Shown: positions 8,628-16,735, numbered from the stretch's first letter. The stretch is DNA of 64,000 nt from Streptomyces sp. GS7 (GCF_009834125.1 NZ_CP047146.1:8772501-8836500), one strand, 5' to 3'. Numbers and translations are program-made. Notes: generated by a model from the sequence alone, not told the origin.

Positions 8628-9149
8628 GTGTACTTCGCCGCACTGCTCGCGCGCACCGAAGACGGGTGGGAAGCGAGCGATACGGAGCTCGACAATGTGG
8701 AAACGCTGACCGATCTGGCCGACCTGGCCCGAGAGGCGGCGATCGACGACAACACGGTGGTGGCCCTCATCGAGCAGGAGGACGCCTGGTTCGGCGTCGT
8801 CCGGGTGGACGGCGAGGAGGACCCGCGGGTCTTCGTCTCCAACGCCGCCATCGCCAGCAGAAGCTCATACGGTGCGATGCTGACCGACGAACTCCTCGGC
8901 CGCGAGGACGACGCGGCCGACGAACTCGACAGCCTCGACCTGGACGGTACGGAGGACGGCGAACCCGAAGCGAACAACGACGTTGATGACGACGACGAGG
9001 TCGCGGCGGTGCGCGGCCCACTCGGCGACACCGGGCTGCTGAGCGACCTCGGCGTCTCCGAGAAGGAACTGCTCGCCCTCGACGGCGACGCGCTCGGCGA
9101 GATCGCCGACGCCCTGGGCTGCACGGACCTCCTGGAAGCCGTGCGCTGA
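8628..9149 (+). CDS. tRNA adenosine deaminase-associated protein
   Basis: A 173-residue acidic protein beginning VYFAALLARTEDGWEASDTELD, the signature of the actinobacterial family found next to tadA. GTG 8628 is chosen because GGGAG lies 8 bases upstream; ATG 8607 is an alternative. The middle is Asp/Glu-rich and the C-terminus (LLALDGDALGEIADALGCTDLLEAVR) is helical. The biochemical role is unknown; linkage suggests it assists TadA. Confidence 0.9.
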   Translation: MYFAALLARTEDGWEASDTELDNVETLTDLADLAREAAIDDNTVVALIEQEDAWFGVVRVDGEEDPRVFVSNAAIASRSSYGAMLTDELLGREDDAADELDSLDLDGTEDGEPEANNDVDDDDEVAAVRGPLGDTGLLSDLGVSEKELLALDGDALGEIADALGCTDLLEAVR

Positions 9150-9155
9150 GCCCCT

Positions 9156-9175
9156 CCCCCAGCCACCGCTGGGGG
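9156..9175 (+). terminator. Short hairpin between deaminase-associated gene and tadA
   Basis: An 8-bp stem (9156-9163 with 9168-9175) with a 4-base loop, starting six bases after the stop. It may only attenuate readthrough into tadA. Confidence 0.5.
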
Positions 9176-9242
9176 AAGCCCCCGCCGGGCCCACGCTCCG
9201 CCCCTGGGCCCGGCCCCCGGCCACGTCCACGACACTGGGGAC

Positions 9243-9743
9243 ATGACCGTCCCCCCATCCGCCCCTCTGCCCTCCGCCACGCCCGACCCGCTGCGCGACC
9301 CCTGGATCGCGCCGATGCGCCAGGCGCTCGCGGAGGCCACCCGCGCCCCCGGGACCGGTGACGTCCCGGTGGGCGCCGTCGTGCTGTCCGCCGACGGCAC
9401 GGTCCTGGGCACCGGCCACAACGAACGCGAGGCCACCGGCGACCCCACCGCCCACGCCGAAGTCCTCGCCCTGCGGGCCGCCGCGGAGGCCGTCGGAGAG
9501 TGGCGGCTGACCGGCTGCACCCTCGTCGTCACCCTCGAACCGTGCACGATGTGCGCCGGCGCGATCGTCCTCTCCCGCGTCGACCGCGTCGTCTACGGCG
9601 CCCGCGACGCCAAGGCCGGCGCCGTCGGCTCCCTCTGGGACGTCGTCCGCGACCGCCGCCTCAACCACCGCCCCGAGGTCATCACCGGCGTCCTCGAACC
9701 CGACTGCGCCGCGCTCCTCACCGCGTTCTTCCGCGACCGCTGA
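9243..9743 (+). CDS. tadA: tRNA-specific adenosine deaminase
   Basis: A 166-residue enzyme that converts the wobble A34 of tRNA-Arg(ACG) to inosine. The zinc and catalytic motif is H71-A-E73 with P100-C101-T-M-C104. ATG 9243 gives a slightly extended Pro-rich N-terminus. It is a single-copy essential gene in most bacteria, supporting the view that this side of the window is core chromosome. Confidence 0.95.
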   Translation: MTVPPSAPLPSATPDPLRDPWIAPMRQALAEATRAPGTGDVPVGAVVLSADGTVLGTGHNEREATGDPTAHAEVLALRAAAEAVGEWRLTGCTLVVTLEPCTMCAGAIVLSRVDRVVYGARDAKAGAVGSLWDVVRDRRLNHRPEVITGVLEPDCAALLTAFFRDR

Positions 9744-9826
9744 CCCCCGCTCCGCCGACCCCGCTCCGGCCCGCTCCCCGCAATCCGATTTCGGCACATG
9801 GCCCCCCGTGGGCTAAGCTCTCTCTC

Positions 9827-9911
9827 GGTAGCGTGTCCGAGCGGCCGAAGGAGCTCGCCTCGAAAGCGAGTGTGGCGCAAGTCACCGAGGGTTCAAATCC
9901 CTCCGCTACCG
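9827..9911 (+). tRNA. tRNA-Ser (anticodon CGA, codon UCG)
   Basis: The acceptor GGTAGCG (9827-9833) pairs with CGCTACC (9904-9910). The anticodon stem is CTCGC/GCGAG with loop CTCGAAA, giving anticodon CGA. A long variable arm (TGTGGCGCAAGTCACC region) identifies a class II serine tRNA. The T loop GTTCAAATCC is intact. No CCA is encoded. The tRNA remains complete although an integrase gene follows directly. Confidence 0.96.
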
Positions 9912-9991
9912 CTCACGAAAACCGCCTCTGACCTGCGAAAACAGGTCGGGGGCGGTTTTGCGTTGGCCTTTTGTCCACACGCCGTCCACAC
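9880..9991. other. Probable left attachment junction of the integrated element
   Basis: The tyrosine integrase gene begins 107 bases after an intact tRNA-Ser, the usual attL layout where the element restores the tRNA 3' end on integration. Two direct copies of GTCCACAC (9973-9980 and 9984-9991) could be integrase or excisionase arm sites. I did not find a second tRNA 3'-end copy in the window, so the right end is probably beyond 64000. The exact core is not determined. Confidence 0.5.
9918..9959 (+). terminator. Terminator of the tRNA-Ser gene
   Basis: A two-part stem: AAAACCGCC pairs with GGCGGTTTT (9918-9926 with 9951-9959), and inside it GACCTG pairs with CAGGTC around a CGAAAA loop. The T-run at the 3' side is unusual for the window and fits a strong tRNA terminator. 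Confidence 0.85.
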
Positions 9992-10017
9992 GGGACCTCC
10001 TTCTACGCTCTTTCGCC

Positions 10018-11238
10018 ATGGCATCAATCAAGACCCGAGCACGCGCCAACGGCGAGTTCAGCTACACCGTCGTCTGGCGAGAAGGCGGCAAGCGCGACGA
10101 CCCCGAGCGGGGTGAGACCTTCGACGACGAGACGTCAGCGAAACGATTCTGCGACCTCGTCAACGGTCACGGACAGCGAACTCCGCCCGGTTGGGTGAAG
10201 GGCGTTGGCTTCGTAGAGGAGCCCGAACCGGAGGTGGCCCCAACAGAGTTGTTCGAGGCGTACGCGAGCCGCTACATCGACCTCCTGACCGGCATTCAGT
10301 CGGGCACCCGGTCCAACTACCGGAAGATGCTCGAACGGCACCTGGAGCCCTGGTTCGCGGGGCTGTCAGTGCGCCAGGGCCCCGGTGGTATCGGGCAAGA
10401 CGAGATCAAGCAGTGGGTGAACGACCTTGAGGCCGGCAGGCCGGGTCCGCATCACCCACCCACGATCAAGCGAAAGCCCTTCGCAGCCAAGACAATCAGA
10501 AACCTTCACGGCCTGCTGTACGGCATCCTTCAAGCGACCGTGACCGCTGAGCCCCCGCTTCGTTCCACGAACCCCTGCGTGCATACTCGGCTTCCCGAGG
10601 ACAGCAGCATTGCGGACGAGCAGGTGTTTCTAGAGCGTGAGGAGTACGTCATCCTCCGTTCCTGCATGGACAGTGACTCCGTGGACCTCATCGACGCCTT
10701 GGCCGGCACGGGGTTGCGGTGGAGCGAGCTAACCGCGCTCCAGCCAAGGGACTTGACCCTGCATGGGGCTCGTCCCACCTTGCGCGTACAGCGCGCGTGG
10801 AAGCGGATTGACGGCGGCAAGGAGATGGGGCCGCCGAAGACGAAGAAGAGTCGGCGAACCATAGTGCTGTCGCCGTACCTGGTGGAACTGTTCAAGCGCA
10901 GGTGTAAGGGGAAGGACCCCCAGGATCACGTATTCACCGCTCCCGAGGGTGGCCCCTGGGACTCGGGAGGGTTCTATCACGCCCGATGGAAGCCGGCCCT
11001 GGACACAGCAGCCAAAGCAGGTCTGACCAAGCGCCCCCGCATCCACGACTTGCGTCACTCGCACGCGTCATGGCTCATAGCGCGCAAGGTTCCGCTGCCT
11101 GCAATTCAGGCGCGTTTGGGCCATGAGTCGATCACCACCACGGTAGATCGGTACGGACATCTTCTCGCCGAGCTGGATGCCGACATCATCGCGGCTGTCG
11201 AGTGGAGCATGACCCCGGCTGCATCGCTCGCCGCTTGA
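10018..11238 (+). CDS. int: Tyrosine site-specific integrase
   Basis: A 406-residue phage-type integrase. An N-terminal arm-binding-like region and a SAM-like core-binding domain (about residues 75-175) precede the catalytic domain. Visible active-site residues are R234 (GTGLRWSEL), H343 and R346 (HDLRHSH), H369 (RLGHES) and the nucleophile Y379 (VDRYGHLL). ATG 10018 is chosen; the upstream reading runs through the tRNA terminator. It catalyses integration at, and with an excisionase excision from, the tRNA-Ser gene. A strong hairpin follows at 11247-11292. Confidence 0.95.
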   Translation: MASIKTRARANGEFSYTVVWREGGKRDDPERGETFDDETSAKRFCDLVNGHGQRTPPGWVKGVGFVEEPEPEVAPTELFEAYASRYIDLLTGIQSGTRSNYRKMLERHLEPWFAGLSVRQGPGGIGQDEIKQWVNDLEAGRPGPHHPPTIKRKPFAAKTIRNLHGLLYGILQATVTAEPPLRSTNPCVHTRLPEDSSIADEQVFLEREEYVILRSCMDSDSVDLIDALAGTGLRWSELTALQPRDLTLHGARPTLRVQRAWKRIDGGKEMGPPKTKKSRRTIVLSPYLVELFKRRCKGKDPQDHVFTAPEGGPWDSGGFYHARWKPALDTAAKAGLTKRPRIHDLRHSHASWLIARKVPLPAIQARLGHESITTTVDRYGHLLAELDADIIAAVEWSMTPAASLAA

Positions 11239-11246
11239 CTCAGCCT

Positions 11247-11292
11247 TCGCGCGTTTGCCTTCCCTGTACGTGTAGAGAGGGCAAACGCGCGA
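11247..11292 (+). terminator. Terminator after integrase
   Basis: A perfect 13-bp stem (11247-11259 with 11280-11292) around a 20-base loop, beginning eight bases after the integrase stop. Confidence 0.75.
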
Positions 11293-11294
11293 GG

Positions 11295-11492
11295 ATGCCC
11301 GCTTGGTCTTGCCTACGTGTCGGACTGGGCAAGGAACGGCCGGAAGTCGCAGGCAACACAGCCTGGTACGTCCAGTACACACCCGGCGACGGAGACCGCT
11401 ACCGCGGTTCAGCTCAGAAAGTGCGGGACGTCGCCGAGTTCTGGCGGCACGCTGGAAAGCTCATGAAGCGGTTTACGGCGAAGTCCAAGTGA
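11295..11492 (+). CDS. Small ORF, possible gene remnant
   Basis: A 65-codon ORF from ATG 11295, with GAGG directly before it, ending RDVAEFWRHAGKLMKRFTAKSK. The second half (NTAWYVQYTPGDGDRYRGSAQKV) reads like part of a folded protein rather than a random frame. I do not recognise it. It sits directly after the integrase terminator and may be the remains of a larger element gene. Confidence 0.3.
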   Translation: MPAWSCLRVGLGKERPEVAGNTAWYVQYTPGDGDRYRGSAQKVRDVAEFWRHAGKLMKRFTAKSK

Positions 11493-11518
11493 GTTTCACT
11501 TTCCCCGCTGGCTGAACG

Positions 11519-12502
11519 ATGATCGGGCCCATGAATGGTCGCAGCCAGACTCGCATGGTTCCCGGTGACCTGCGGACGCAGGAACTCGCTCCGGGAGTAT
11601 TTGCCTTCATCCAGGCAGATGGGTCCTGGGGGTGGTCCAACGCTGGCTTGGTCGCCGACGCAGGGGACGCACTGCTTGTCGATACCTTCTTCACCCTCTC
11701 TCAGACCCGACGCCTCTTGGCTGCGGTCTCCGCCGCCGCGCCTGGAGCGCGAGTAACGACCATCGTGAACACGCATCTCAACGGTGATCACTGCCATGGG
11801 AACCAGCTGGTAGACGGAGCGCGGACGATCACCTCGGCGTGCGCAGCATCCGAGATCGAGCACGAACTCTCGCCAGCCACTTACCAGTGGCTTCAGAACC
11901 ACCCGCCAGAAGGAGTCGCTGGTCGGTACATGACACGGCATTTCGCCGGGTTCGACTTCTCCGGCATCGAGCTGTCGCCACCGACCACGACGTTCAGCGA
12001 TCGACTCACACTTCAGGTGGGCCGGATCACCGTCAACCTCATGGAACTCGGGCCGGCTCACACCGACGGGGACGTGGCGGTGCACATCCCGGAGGCAGGG
12101 GTCGTGTTCTGCGGCGATCTCCTCTTCCAGGGAGATCATCCGGTGGTGTGGTCGGGGCCTCTTCTGGGCTGGGCGGACGCCTGCGATGCTCTCCTGGCAA
12201 CTGCGGCCACCGCCTTCGTCCCCGGGCACGGCCCGGTTGTGGGCCGCGAAGAGGTCGCGCGATTCGGCGAGTACCTGCGCGACCTTCACGGACAGGCATC
12301 CGAGGCGGCGGATGCGGGACTTCCTGTGGAGGAAGCAGCAGCTCAGCTGTCGCTGGATGCCTACGGCGCTCTCGGGCTGCCGGAGCGAGTCCTAACCGCG
12401 GTCGCGGCGGTCTACCGCGAGCGCGGGCTCCCCGCCCCGGCAACTCCCCTCGAACTGCTGGGCCCGGTGGCTCAGCTCGCCGAGAAGCTCTCTCACTCCT
12501 GA
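11519..12502 (+). CDS. MBL-fold metallo-hydrolase
   Basis: A 327-residue metallo-beta-lactamase-fold hydrolase. The metal motif is T-H86-L-N88-G-D90-H91-C-H93, the HxNxDH variant of the canonical HxHxDH. GPAHTDGD, GDLLF and GHGP supply the remaining ligands. The likely start is ATG 11519 or ATG 11531. The substrate is unknown; this subgroup includes quorum-lactone, glyoxalase-II-like and SoxH-like enzymes. Its stop overlaps the stop of the convergent XRE gene by 10 bases. Confidence 0.85.
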   Translation: MIGPMNGRSQTRMVPGDLRTQELAPGVFAFIQADGSWGWSNAGLVADAGDALLVDTFFTLSQTRRLLAAVSAAAPGARVTTIVNTHLNGDHCHGNQLVDGARTITSACAASEIEHELSPATYQWLQNHPPEGVAGRYMTRHFAGFDFSGIELSPPTTTFSDRLTLQVGRITVNLMELGPAHTDGDVAVHIPEAGVVFCGDLLFQGDHPVVWSGPLLGWADACDALLATAATAFVPGHGPVVGREEVARFGEYLRDLHGQASEAADAGLPVEEAAAQLSLDAYGALGLPERVLTAVAAVYRERGLPAPATPLELLGPVAQLAEKLSHS

Positions 12503-13347
12503 CCCGTTTCTTGGGGCAGGAGCGTGATGAAACGCATCGTCATGTTGCCCATCGGAGCCAGCGCCATGATCTTCACCGGCATGACCCGATTCGAGTTGGG
12601 CAGGCGGATGCCCCGCACGTGGCCGTCGGGATGGTGGATCGCCTCGTTCTCCGCCCAGAGCTCACGTGCCACTGGGTTTCCCGACAGCAGATCGTCCTTG
12701 AGGACGTGGAGTCCCTCGTGGTCCGGATACATCGCCAAGGCGACGCGCACCTGAGCGAGGAAGGGCCTGGCCCAGCCCTCCTTCCAGGGCACCAACTGCT
12801 GCTGAGCCTCGGGGTAGAGGAAAGCGAGGCGCATCATGTTGCGCTCGTAGGGCAGCCACGGGAACCAGTCGTCAAGCGCCGGATTGTTGGCGACGATGTC
12901 CCAGCAGAGGTTGGACAGGTAGGCCGGGTACGGCGCCATCTGGTCCAGCATGAGCTGCATATCCGGTTCGACCTTGTCGGCCTCGGACAGCTGCGGACGC
13001 TGCGGCGGAGCCTGCCCTTTCGCCAGCTGGAACAAGACGGCCTGCTCGGTCTCCGAGAGCCTCAGCGTCATCGCCAGACGCAGGAGGAACCGATCCGAAA
13101 AATCGTGTCTGGTTCCCTTCTCCAACGCCCTGTACCAGGTGAGGCCGACACCCGTTAGGTGAGCCACCTCGGCTTGGGTTAGTCCCGGCTTGAGACGCCG
13201 ACGTTGCGTGTCGACACCGGCGATGCGGCGGGGATCGAGGCGCTCCCGCCAGAAAACCAGCAATTTGCCCAGTTCGTCCGGTCCACCGTCAACGACATTG
13301 GGACGTTGCTCACACTCTTGCACTGCGTTCCTCAGTATTTCCGTCAT
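12493..13347 (-). CDS. XRE-family regulator with MmyB-like ligand domain
   Basis: A 284-residue protein. The HTH lies at about residues 45-105 (LTQAEVAHLTGVGLTWYRALEKGT). The sensor half contains the family's WDIVANNPALDDWFPW segment. It faces the MBL gene tail-to-tail and is divergent from the FabG-like gene. A perfect 18-bp palindrome at 13459-13476 lies between the two divergent starts and is a good operator candidate. Confidence 0.88.
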   Translation of the reverse strand: MTEILRNAVQECEQRPNVVDGGPDELGKLLVFWRERLDPRRIAGVDTQRRRLKPGLTQAEVAHLTGVGLTWYRALEKGTRHDFSDRFLLRLAMTLRLSETEQAVLFQLAKGQAPPQRPQLSEADKVEPDMQLMLDQMAPYPAYLSNLCWDIVANNPALDDWFPWLPYERNMMRLAFLYPEAQQQLVPWKEGWARPFLAQVRVALAMYPDHEGLHVLKDDLLSGNPVARELWAENEAIHHPDGHVRGIRLPNSNRVMPVKIMALAPMGNMTMRFITLLPQETGQE

Positions 13348-13458
13348 CTGCCGGTTGACCGCGAAGCCCCGATCTCCCGCGATCTAACAGTCGATGCCGG
13401 GCAGCCACCTCACGTATGGGCAGGTCACACGCGATATCCGACCCATGGGGTGGATGTT

Positions 13459-13476
13459 TGGAGGTCTAGACCTCCA
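13459..13476. promoter_or_regulatory. 18-bp perfect palindrome, likely operator
   Basis: TGGAGGTCTAGACCTCCA is fully self-complementary. It lies 112 bases upstream of the XRE regulator start and 156 bases upstream of the FabG-like gene, the only gene-free stretch between them. A second GC palindrome follows at 13478-13489. Autoregulation by the XRE protein is inferred. Confidence 0.5.
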
Positions 13477-13631
13477 GGCGGCGCCGCCAGAGTTCTTCCA
13501 GCCTTCAACCTTCGTCGCTACGACTGTCATCACTCCGACTGACGACAGTAGGCGCACATGATGTGGAACGTCGAACTGAGAGTCATATCTGGTTCATGAG
13601 TTTGCTCACGACCTGCGGAGGTTGATCATCT

Positions 13632-14336
13632 ATGTCCCGTTCCGTCCTCGTCACCGGAGGAAACCGCGGCATCGGCCTGGCCATTGCTCGCGTCTTCGCT
13701 GAAGCAGGTGACAAGGTCGCCATCACCTACCGGTCGGGCGAGCCGCCGGCGGGGTTCTTGGCCGTGAAGTGCGACATCACGGACGCCGAGCAGGTCGAGC
13801 AGGCGTACAAGGAGATCGAGGAGAAGCACGGTCCGGTCGAGGTGTTGGTGTCCAACGCCGGCATCACCCGTGACCAGCTGCTGATGCGGATGTCCGAGGA
13901 GGACTTCAGCGCGGTCCTGGACACCAACCTGACCGCGGCCTACCGCGTGGCAAAGCGCGCCAGCCGCGGCATGCTGCGCATGCGGCGCGGGCGCCTGATC
14001 TTCGTCGCCAGCGCCGTCAGCATGCTCGGTCAGGCCGGCCAGGCGAACTACGCAGCGAGCAAGGCCGGACTCATCGGCTTCGCCCGTTCCCTTGCCCGCG
14101 AACTGGGAAGCCGCGGGATCACGAGCAACGTGGTCTCCCCCGGGACGACGGAGACCGACATGGTCGCCGCTCTCACCCCCGAGCAGATCGACGCGATGGT
14201 CCAGCACGCCCCTCTCAAGCGCATGGCTCGACCGGAGGAGATCGCAGCGGCTGTGGCGTTCCTGGCCTCCGATGAGGCCGGCTACATCACCGGCGCGGTG
14301 CTTCCCGTCGATGGCGGCGTCGGCATGGGGCACTGA
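13632..14336 (+). CDS. SDR oxidoreductase, FabG-like (3-oxoacyl-ACP reductase type)
   Basis: A 234-residue short-chain dehydrogenase. The NADPH-binding motif is TGGNRGIG (residues 8-15), the structural NAG is at 75-77, and the catalytic set is N99, S127, Y140 and K144 (GQANYAASKAG). ATG 13632 has GGAGG 11 bases upstream. It closely resembles the FabG1 branch that reduces 3-ketoacyl-ACP, but no fatty-acid genes are nearby. It may be a resistance-type duplicate or an accessory reductase carried as cargo. Confidence 0.88.
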   Translation: MSRSVLVTGGNRGIGLAIARVFAEAGDKVAITYRSGEPPAGFLAVKCDITDAEQVEQAYKEIEEKHGPVEVLVSNAGITRDQLLMRMSEEDFSAVLDTNLTAAYRVAKRASRGMLRMRRGRLIFVASAVSMLGQAGQANYAASKAGLIGFARSLARELGSRGITSNVVSPGTTETDMVAALTPEQIDAMVQHAPLKRMARPEEIAAAVAFLASDEAGYITGAVLPVDGGVGMGH

Positions 14337-14347
14337 GCCCCTCCGGT

Positions 14348-14809
14348 CTACTTCCCTCGCTTGCCCTCGAACCGCTCGCGCCAGCGGACCTCTGTCACCG
14401 CTCGGGCTCGCGCGAGCCGTTCGAGGGGCACCTCGTAGAGCGCGGAGAGGACGACTCCCCACTCATCGCGCAGGGCCCCGGTGCCCTGCTCCATCTCTGA
14501 GACGTCGGAGGATTGGACCTCCAGCGCATCAGCCACGTCCTCCTGCCGGAGCCCAGCTCGCGTCCGGAGGGTGGCCAGGTCGGCCTCGTCCGCGAGCGGG
14601 ACGAGGAGGCGCTTCTTCGGGACTGCGAGGACGTCCGCCAGGGCGGCAAACAGCCTGGGGCTTGGCGCCCCTCGCCCGTTCTCCCAGCGCCCAACGGTGC
14701 CGGGAGTGGAGCCGATGGCCTTGGCGACGTCGGCCGCTGACAGCCCGGCGGCGAGCCGGACCTCTTTGAGCTTGGCGGGGTCGAAGTCCTCAACGCTCTT
14801 CACCGTCAC
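14348..14809 (-). CDS. XRE-family regulator with two HTH modules
   Basis: A 153-residue protein, GTG start 14809. Two helix-turn-helix units are visible: LSAADVAKAIGSTPGTVGRWENG (about residues 24-46) and LRQEDVADALEVQSSDVSEMEQG (about 88-110). No sensor domain is present. It converges on the FabG-like gene with 11 bases between stops. It could be a phage-type repressor controlling the maintenance genes that begin at 15147. Confidence 0.8.
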   Translation of the reverse strand: MTVKSVEDFDPAKLKEVRLAAGLSAADVAKAIGSTPGTVGRWENGRGAPSPRLFAALADVLAVPKKRLLVPLADEADLATLRTRAGLRQEDVADALEVQSSDVSEMEQGTGALRDEWGVVLSALYEVPLERLARARAVTEVRWRERFEGKRGK

Positions 14810-15146
14810 AGTGTGCCAAACGCTCGGTTACTCTCCCGACAAAGATCAAGAGAAGGAAATGATGGGTCGCAAATGATGCTACGATGATGTTGCTGCGCTG
14901 GCGAGGATTCTCGTCAGAGTGGCGTGTTCTCGGCGACGCCGAGAAGAGTCCGGCCCGCTGGCTGAAGCGGGAACTTCGTGCCAGCGGGCCGGACTTGGGA
15001 GGAACCTCCCAGGAAATCAGTGCAGACCGCAGCGGGCATAGGAAACCTCGCGGTCGCGCACCGGGCCGGTGGCGGCGGAGCATCGCTCCGTCGTCACCCG
15101 ATCGGCAAGCGGACATCAGCCTGCTTGCTCAAGGAGTGATTGTCTC
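14810..15146. other. Intergenic region between XRE repressor and maintenance genes
   Basis: A 337-base gap. It holds the upstream region of the minus-strand XRE gene, then the strong hairpin at 14947-14995, and AAGGAGTG just before the gene at 15147. I see no convincing gene in it; plus-strand readings here have non-Streptomyces codon use. Confidence 0.6.
14947..14995. terminator. 16-bp perfect hairpin upstream of the maintenance operon
   Basis: AGTCCGGCCCGCTGGC (14947-14962) pairs perfectly with 14980-14995 across a 17-base loop. It lies between divergently oriented genes, so it could insulate the maintenance operon or act as an attenuator in its leader. Confidence 0.6.
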
Positions 15147-15530
15147 ATGGGACACCCCGCAGGGGCACCTATCGCGGGAACAGCCAACTACGGCGACCTC
15201 GAAAAGCTCGCCGTAGTTCTTCGGCTGATCACGAACGGCGGGGAGCTTGACACTCTGCTGCGCAAGCTCGACACCACTTTGCACGTGGGCTATGAGGAGG
15301 CCGCGCGCCGGCTTCAGATACCAGAATTCTGGTTGCGAAAGCGCATCAACTCGCTCCCTCATCGAAAGATGGGGAAGCACGTCGTTTTCGCAGACGATGA
15401 TCTCAGGGCTATTTCCGCAATGCACGCCGTGCGGCCTGGAGAAAGAGCTAATTCGGCCAATGCCGCGCACGGCACGGCGATTGCGACGCTGACGCCTTCG
15501 CAGCGTTCCCGGCCGCGATCCCGCGCGTAG
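15147..15530 (+). CDS. Excisionase-like MerR/HTH_17 DNA-binding protein
   Basis: A 127-residue protein; ATG 15147 follows AAGGAGTG. The core EEAARRLQIPEFWLRKRINSLPHRKMGKHVVFADDDLRAI (about residues 49-88) is the winged-HTH pattern of excisionases and AlpA-like activators. The Arg/Ser-rich tail is probably disordered. In an element with a tyrosine integrase this is the best candidate for the recombination directionality factor, although it lies 4 kb from int. Confidence 0.7.
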   Translation: MGHPAGAPIAGTANYGDLEKLAVVLRLITNGGELDTLLRKLDTTLHVGYEEAARRLQIPEFWLRKRINSLPHRKMGKHVVFADDDLRAISAMHAVRPGERANSANAAHGTAIATLTPSQRSRPRSRA

Positions 15531-15591
15531 AGCAAGCCCAGGAATAGCCGCGCCTCTGTGCGCTCCTCTGTGACCCTCCAGGAGCAATCCG

Positions 15592-15906
15592 ATGACACCT
15601 GACGTCGTCTTTGAAGAGCTTCCCCCGTCTCCCCGCATCACGCCAACCGCGAACCCCCGGCACACGGAAATCGTTAAGCAGCTCAAGGCCCGACCCAATG
15701 AGTGGGCCCGAATTCAAGAACGCGATAAGCCGGGAGACGCCGCCGGGGTCGCTTATCAGATACGAAAGGGCATTCTCTCCGCCTTTCGTCCGGCTGGCCA
15801 TTTTGAGGCTAAATCCAGGACAGTGAACGATACGTTCTGCGTGTACGCGCGCTATGTCGGACCCGCTACGAACACCCTCCTCGATCCGGAATCGGACCAT
15901 ATCTGA
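15592..15906 (+). CDS. Hypothetical small protein
   Basis: A 104-residue protein with AGGAG nine bases before ATG 15592. The middle (HTEIVKQLKARPNEWARIQERDKPGDAAGVAYQIRKGILSAFRPAGHFEAKSRTVN) has the look of a small alpha/beta nucleic-acid-associated protein seen in Streptomyces integrative elements. I do not recognise a named family. The stop shares one base with the ATG of the WhiB-like gene, so the two are coupled. Confidence 0.65.
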   Translation: MTPDVVFEELPPSPRITPTANPRHTEIVKQLKARPNEWARIQERDKPGDAAGVAYQIRKGILSAFRPAGHFEAKSRTVNDTFCVYARYVGPATNTLLDPESDHI

Positions 15907-16298
15907 TGGCGCCGGAAATAGAAGAGGCCGCAGAATCCGCACTCCACGGGAACTGGGCTCCGCTCCTCGATGCAGCAAGAGAGGCTCCGGGTAAACACTG
16001 GGCCGAGGACGCCCGATGCGCAGGACGGGATATCAACCTGTTCTTCCCGGGTTCGGATACGCCCTGGATTTCCCCAGACGAAGTGCGGCACACGTACGGA
16101 CTGCTGCTGAATCGCCCCTTGAACCTGTGCGCTGACTGCCCACTGGCTGTGGCAGCACGATGCCTTGTGGAGGCACTGCGACAGGACGCCAGGTACGGAA
16201 TCCGTGGCGGGCTTCTGGCCTCGGATCGATCCGCACTCCACCACGCCTGGAAGCAGCGGCACCAGCAAACCGACACAAACAAGCTACGGGCTGCGTAG
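15906..16298 (+). CDS. WhiB-family iron-sulfur regulator (variant spacing)
   Basis: A 130-residue Wbl protein. The cluster Cys are C38 (DARCAGRDINLFFP), C75, C78 (CADCP) and C86. The conserved turn GIRGG at 99-103 replaces the usual GVWGG. The spacing between the last two Cys is seven residues (C78 to C86) instead of the usual five. Mobile-element Wbl proteins usually bind a sigma factor region 4 and alter host transcription; here it probably regulates transfer or maintenance genes. Confidence 0.85.
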   Translation: MAPEIEEAAESALHGNWAPLLDAAREAPGKHWAEDARCAGRDINLFFPGSDTPWISPDEVRHTYGLLLNRPLNLCADCPLAVAARCLVEALRQDARYGIRGGLLASDRSALHHAWKQRHQQTDTNKLRAA

Positions 16299-16375
16299 GT
16301 CGGTTCCCGAAACCCCCTCTCTCACCAGAGAACCATTCTTTCGCAAGGAGTTCCTTGCGCATCCCGGAGTTCCCC

Positions 16376-16735
16376 ATGACTTACGACACTCCACCGGCGG
16401 CGCCCTTTCCTATGCTCGTCGGCACGATAGGAGCTTTGGTTCCCACCACGGCGCTTGTCCGCATCTTTCCTCCCGCCCGAGCTGTTACCCACTTCTATTG
16501 CGACGAATTCCTCCGAGTCTGGGTGCGACCGGATGTCGAACGTGAGGTCACTCGCCGCATCAAAAAGCACTTCACCGGCATTGCGGACTGGCGACACGCT
16601 CACGATTTTCACGTCTCAACAGGGCGCCTCTACCTGACGCCTGAGCCTTACCAGCGCGGTTATGTGCCAGAGGACGATGGAACTTTTGGAACGGACCCTC
16701 AGCGGCTCGTCGCCGTGGCTGGTGGTGCTCAGTGA
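16376..16735 (+). CDS. Hypothetical protein of the element
   Basis: A 119-residue ORF; GGAG precedes ATG 16376. It is moderately hydrophobic at the start (FPMLVGTIGALVPTTALVRIF) with a charged C-terminus. No family recognised. Its TGA overlaps the GTG of the winged-helix gene, so it is part of the same operon. Confidence 0.55.
   Translation: MTYDTPPAAPFPMLVGTIGALVPTTALVRIFPPARAVTHFYCDEFLRVWVRPDVEREVTRRIKKHFTGIADWRHAHDFHVSTGRLYLTPEPYQRGYVPEDDGTFGTDPQRLVAVAGGAQ

Noticed and set aside
15592..16298. CRISPR or phage-lysogeny region
   Set aside because: No regular repeats and spacers, and no capsid or terminase genes; gene types fit a conjugative element.
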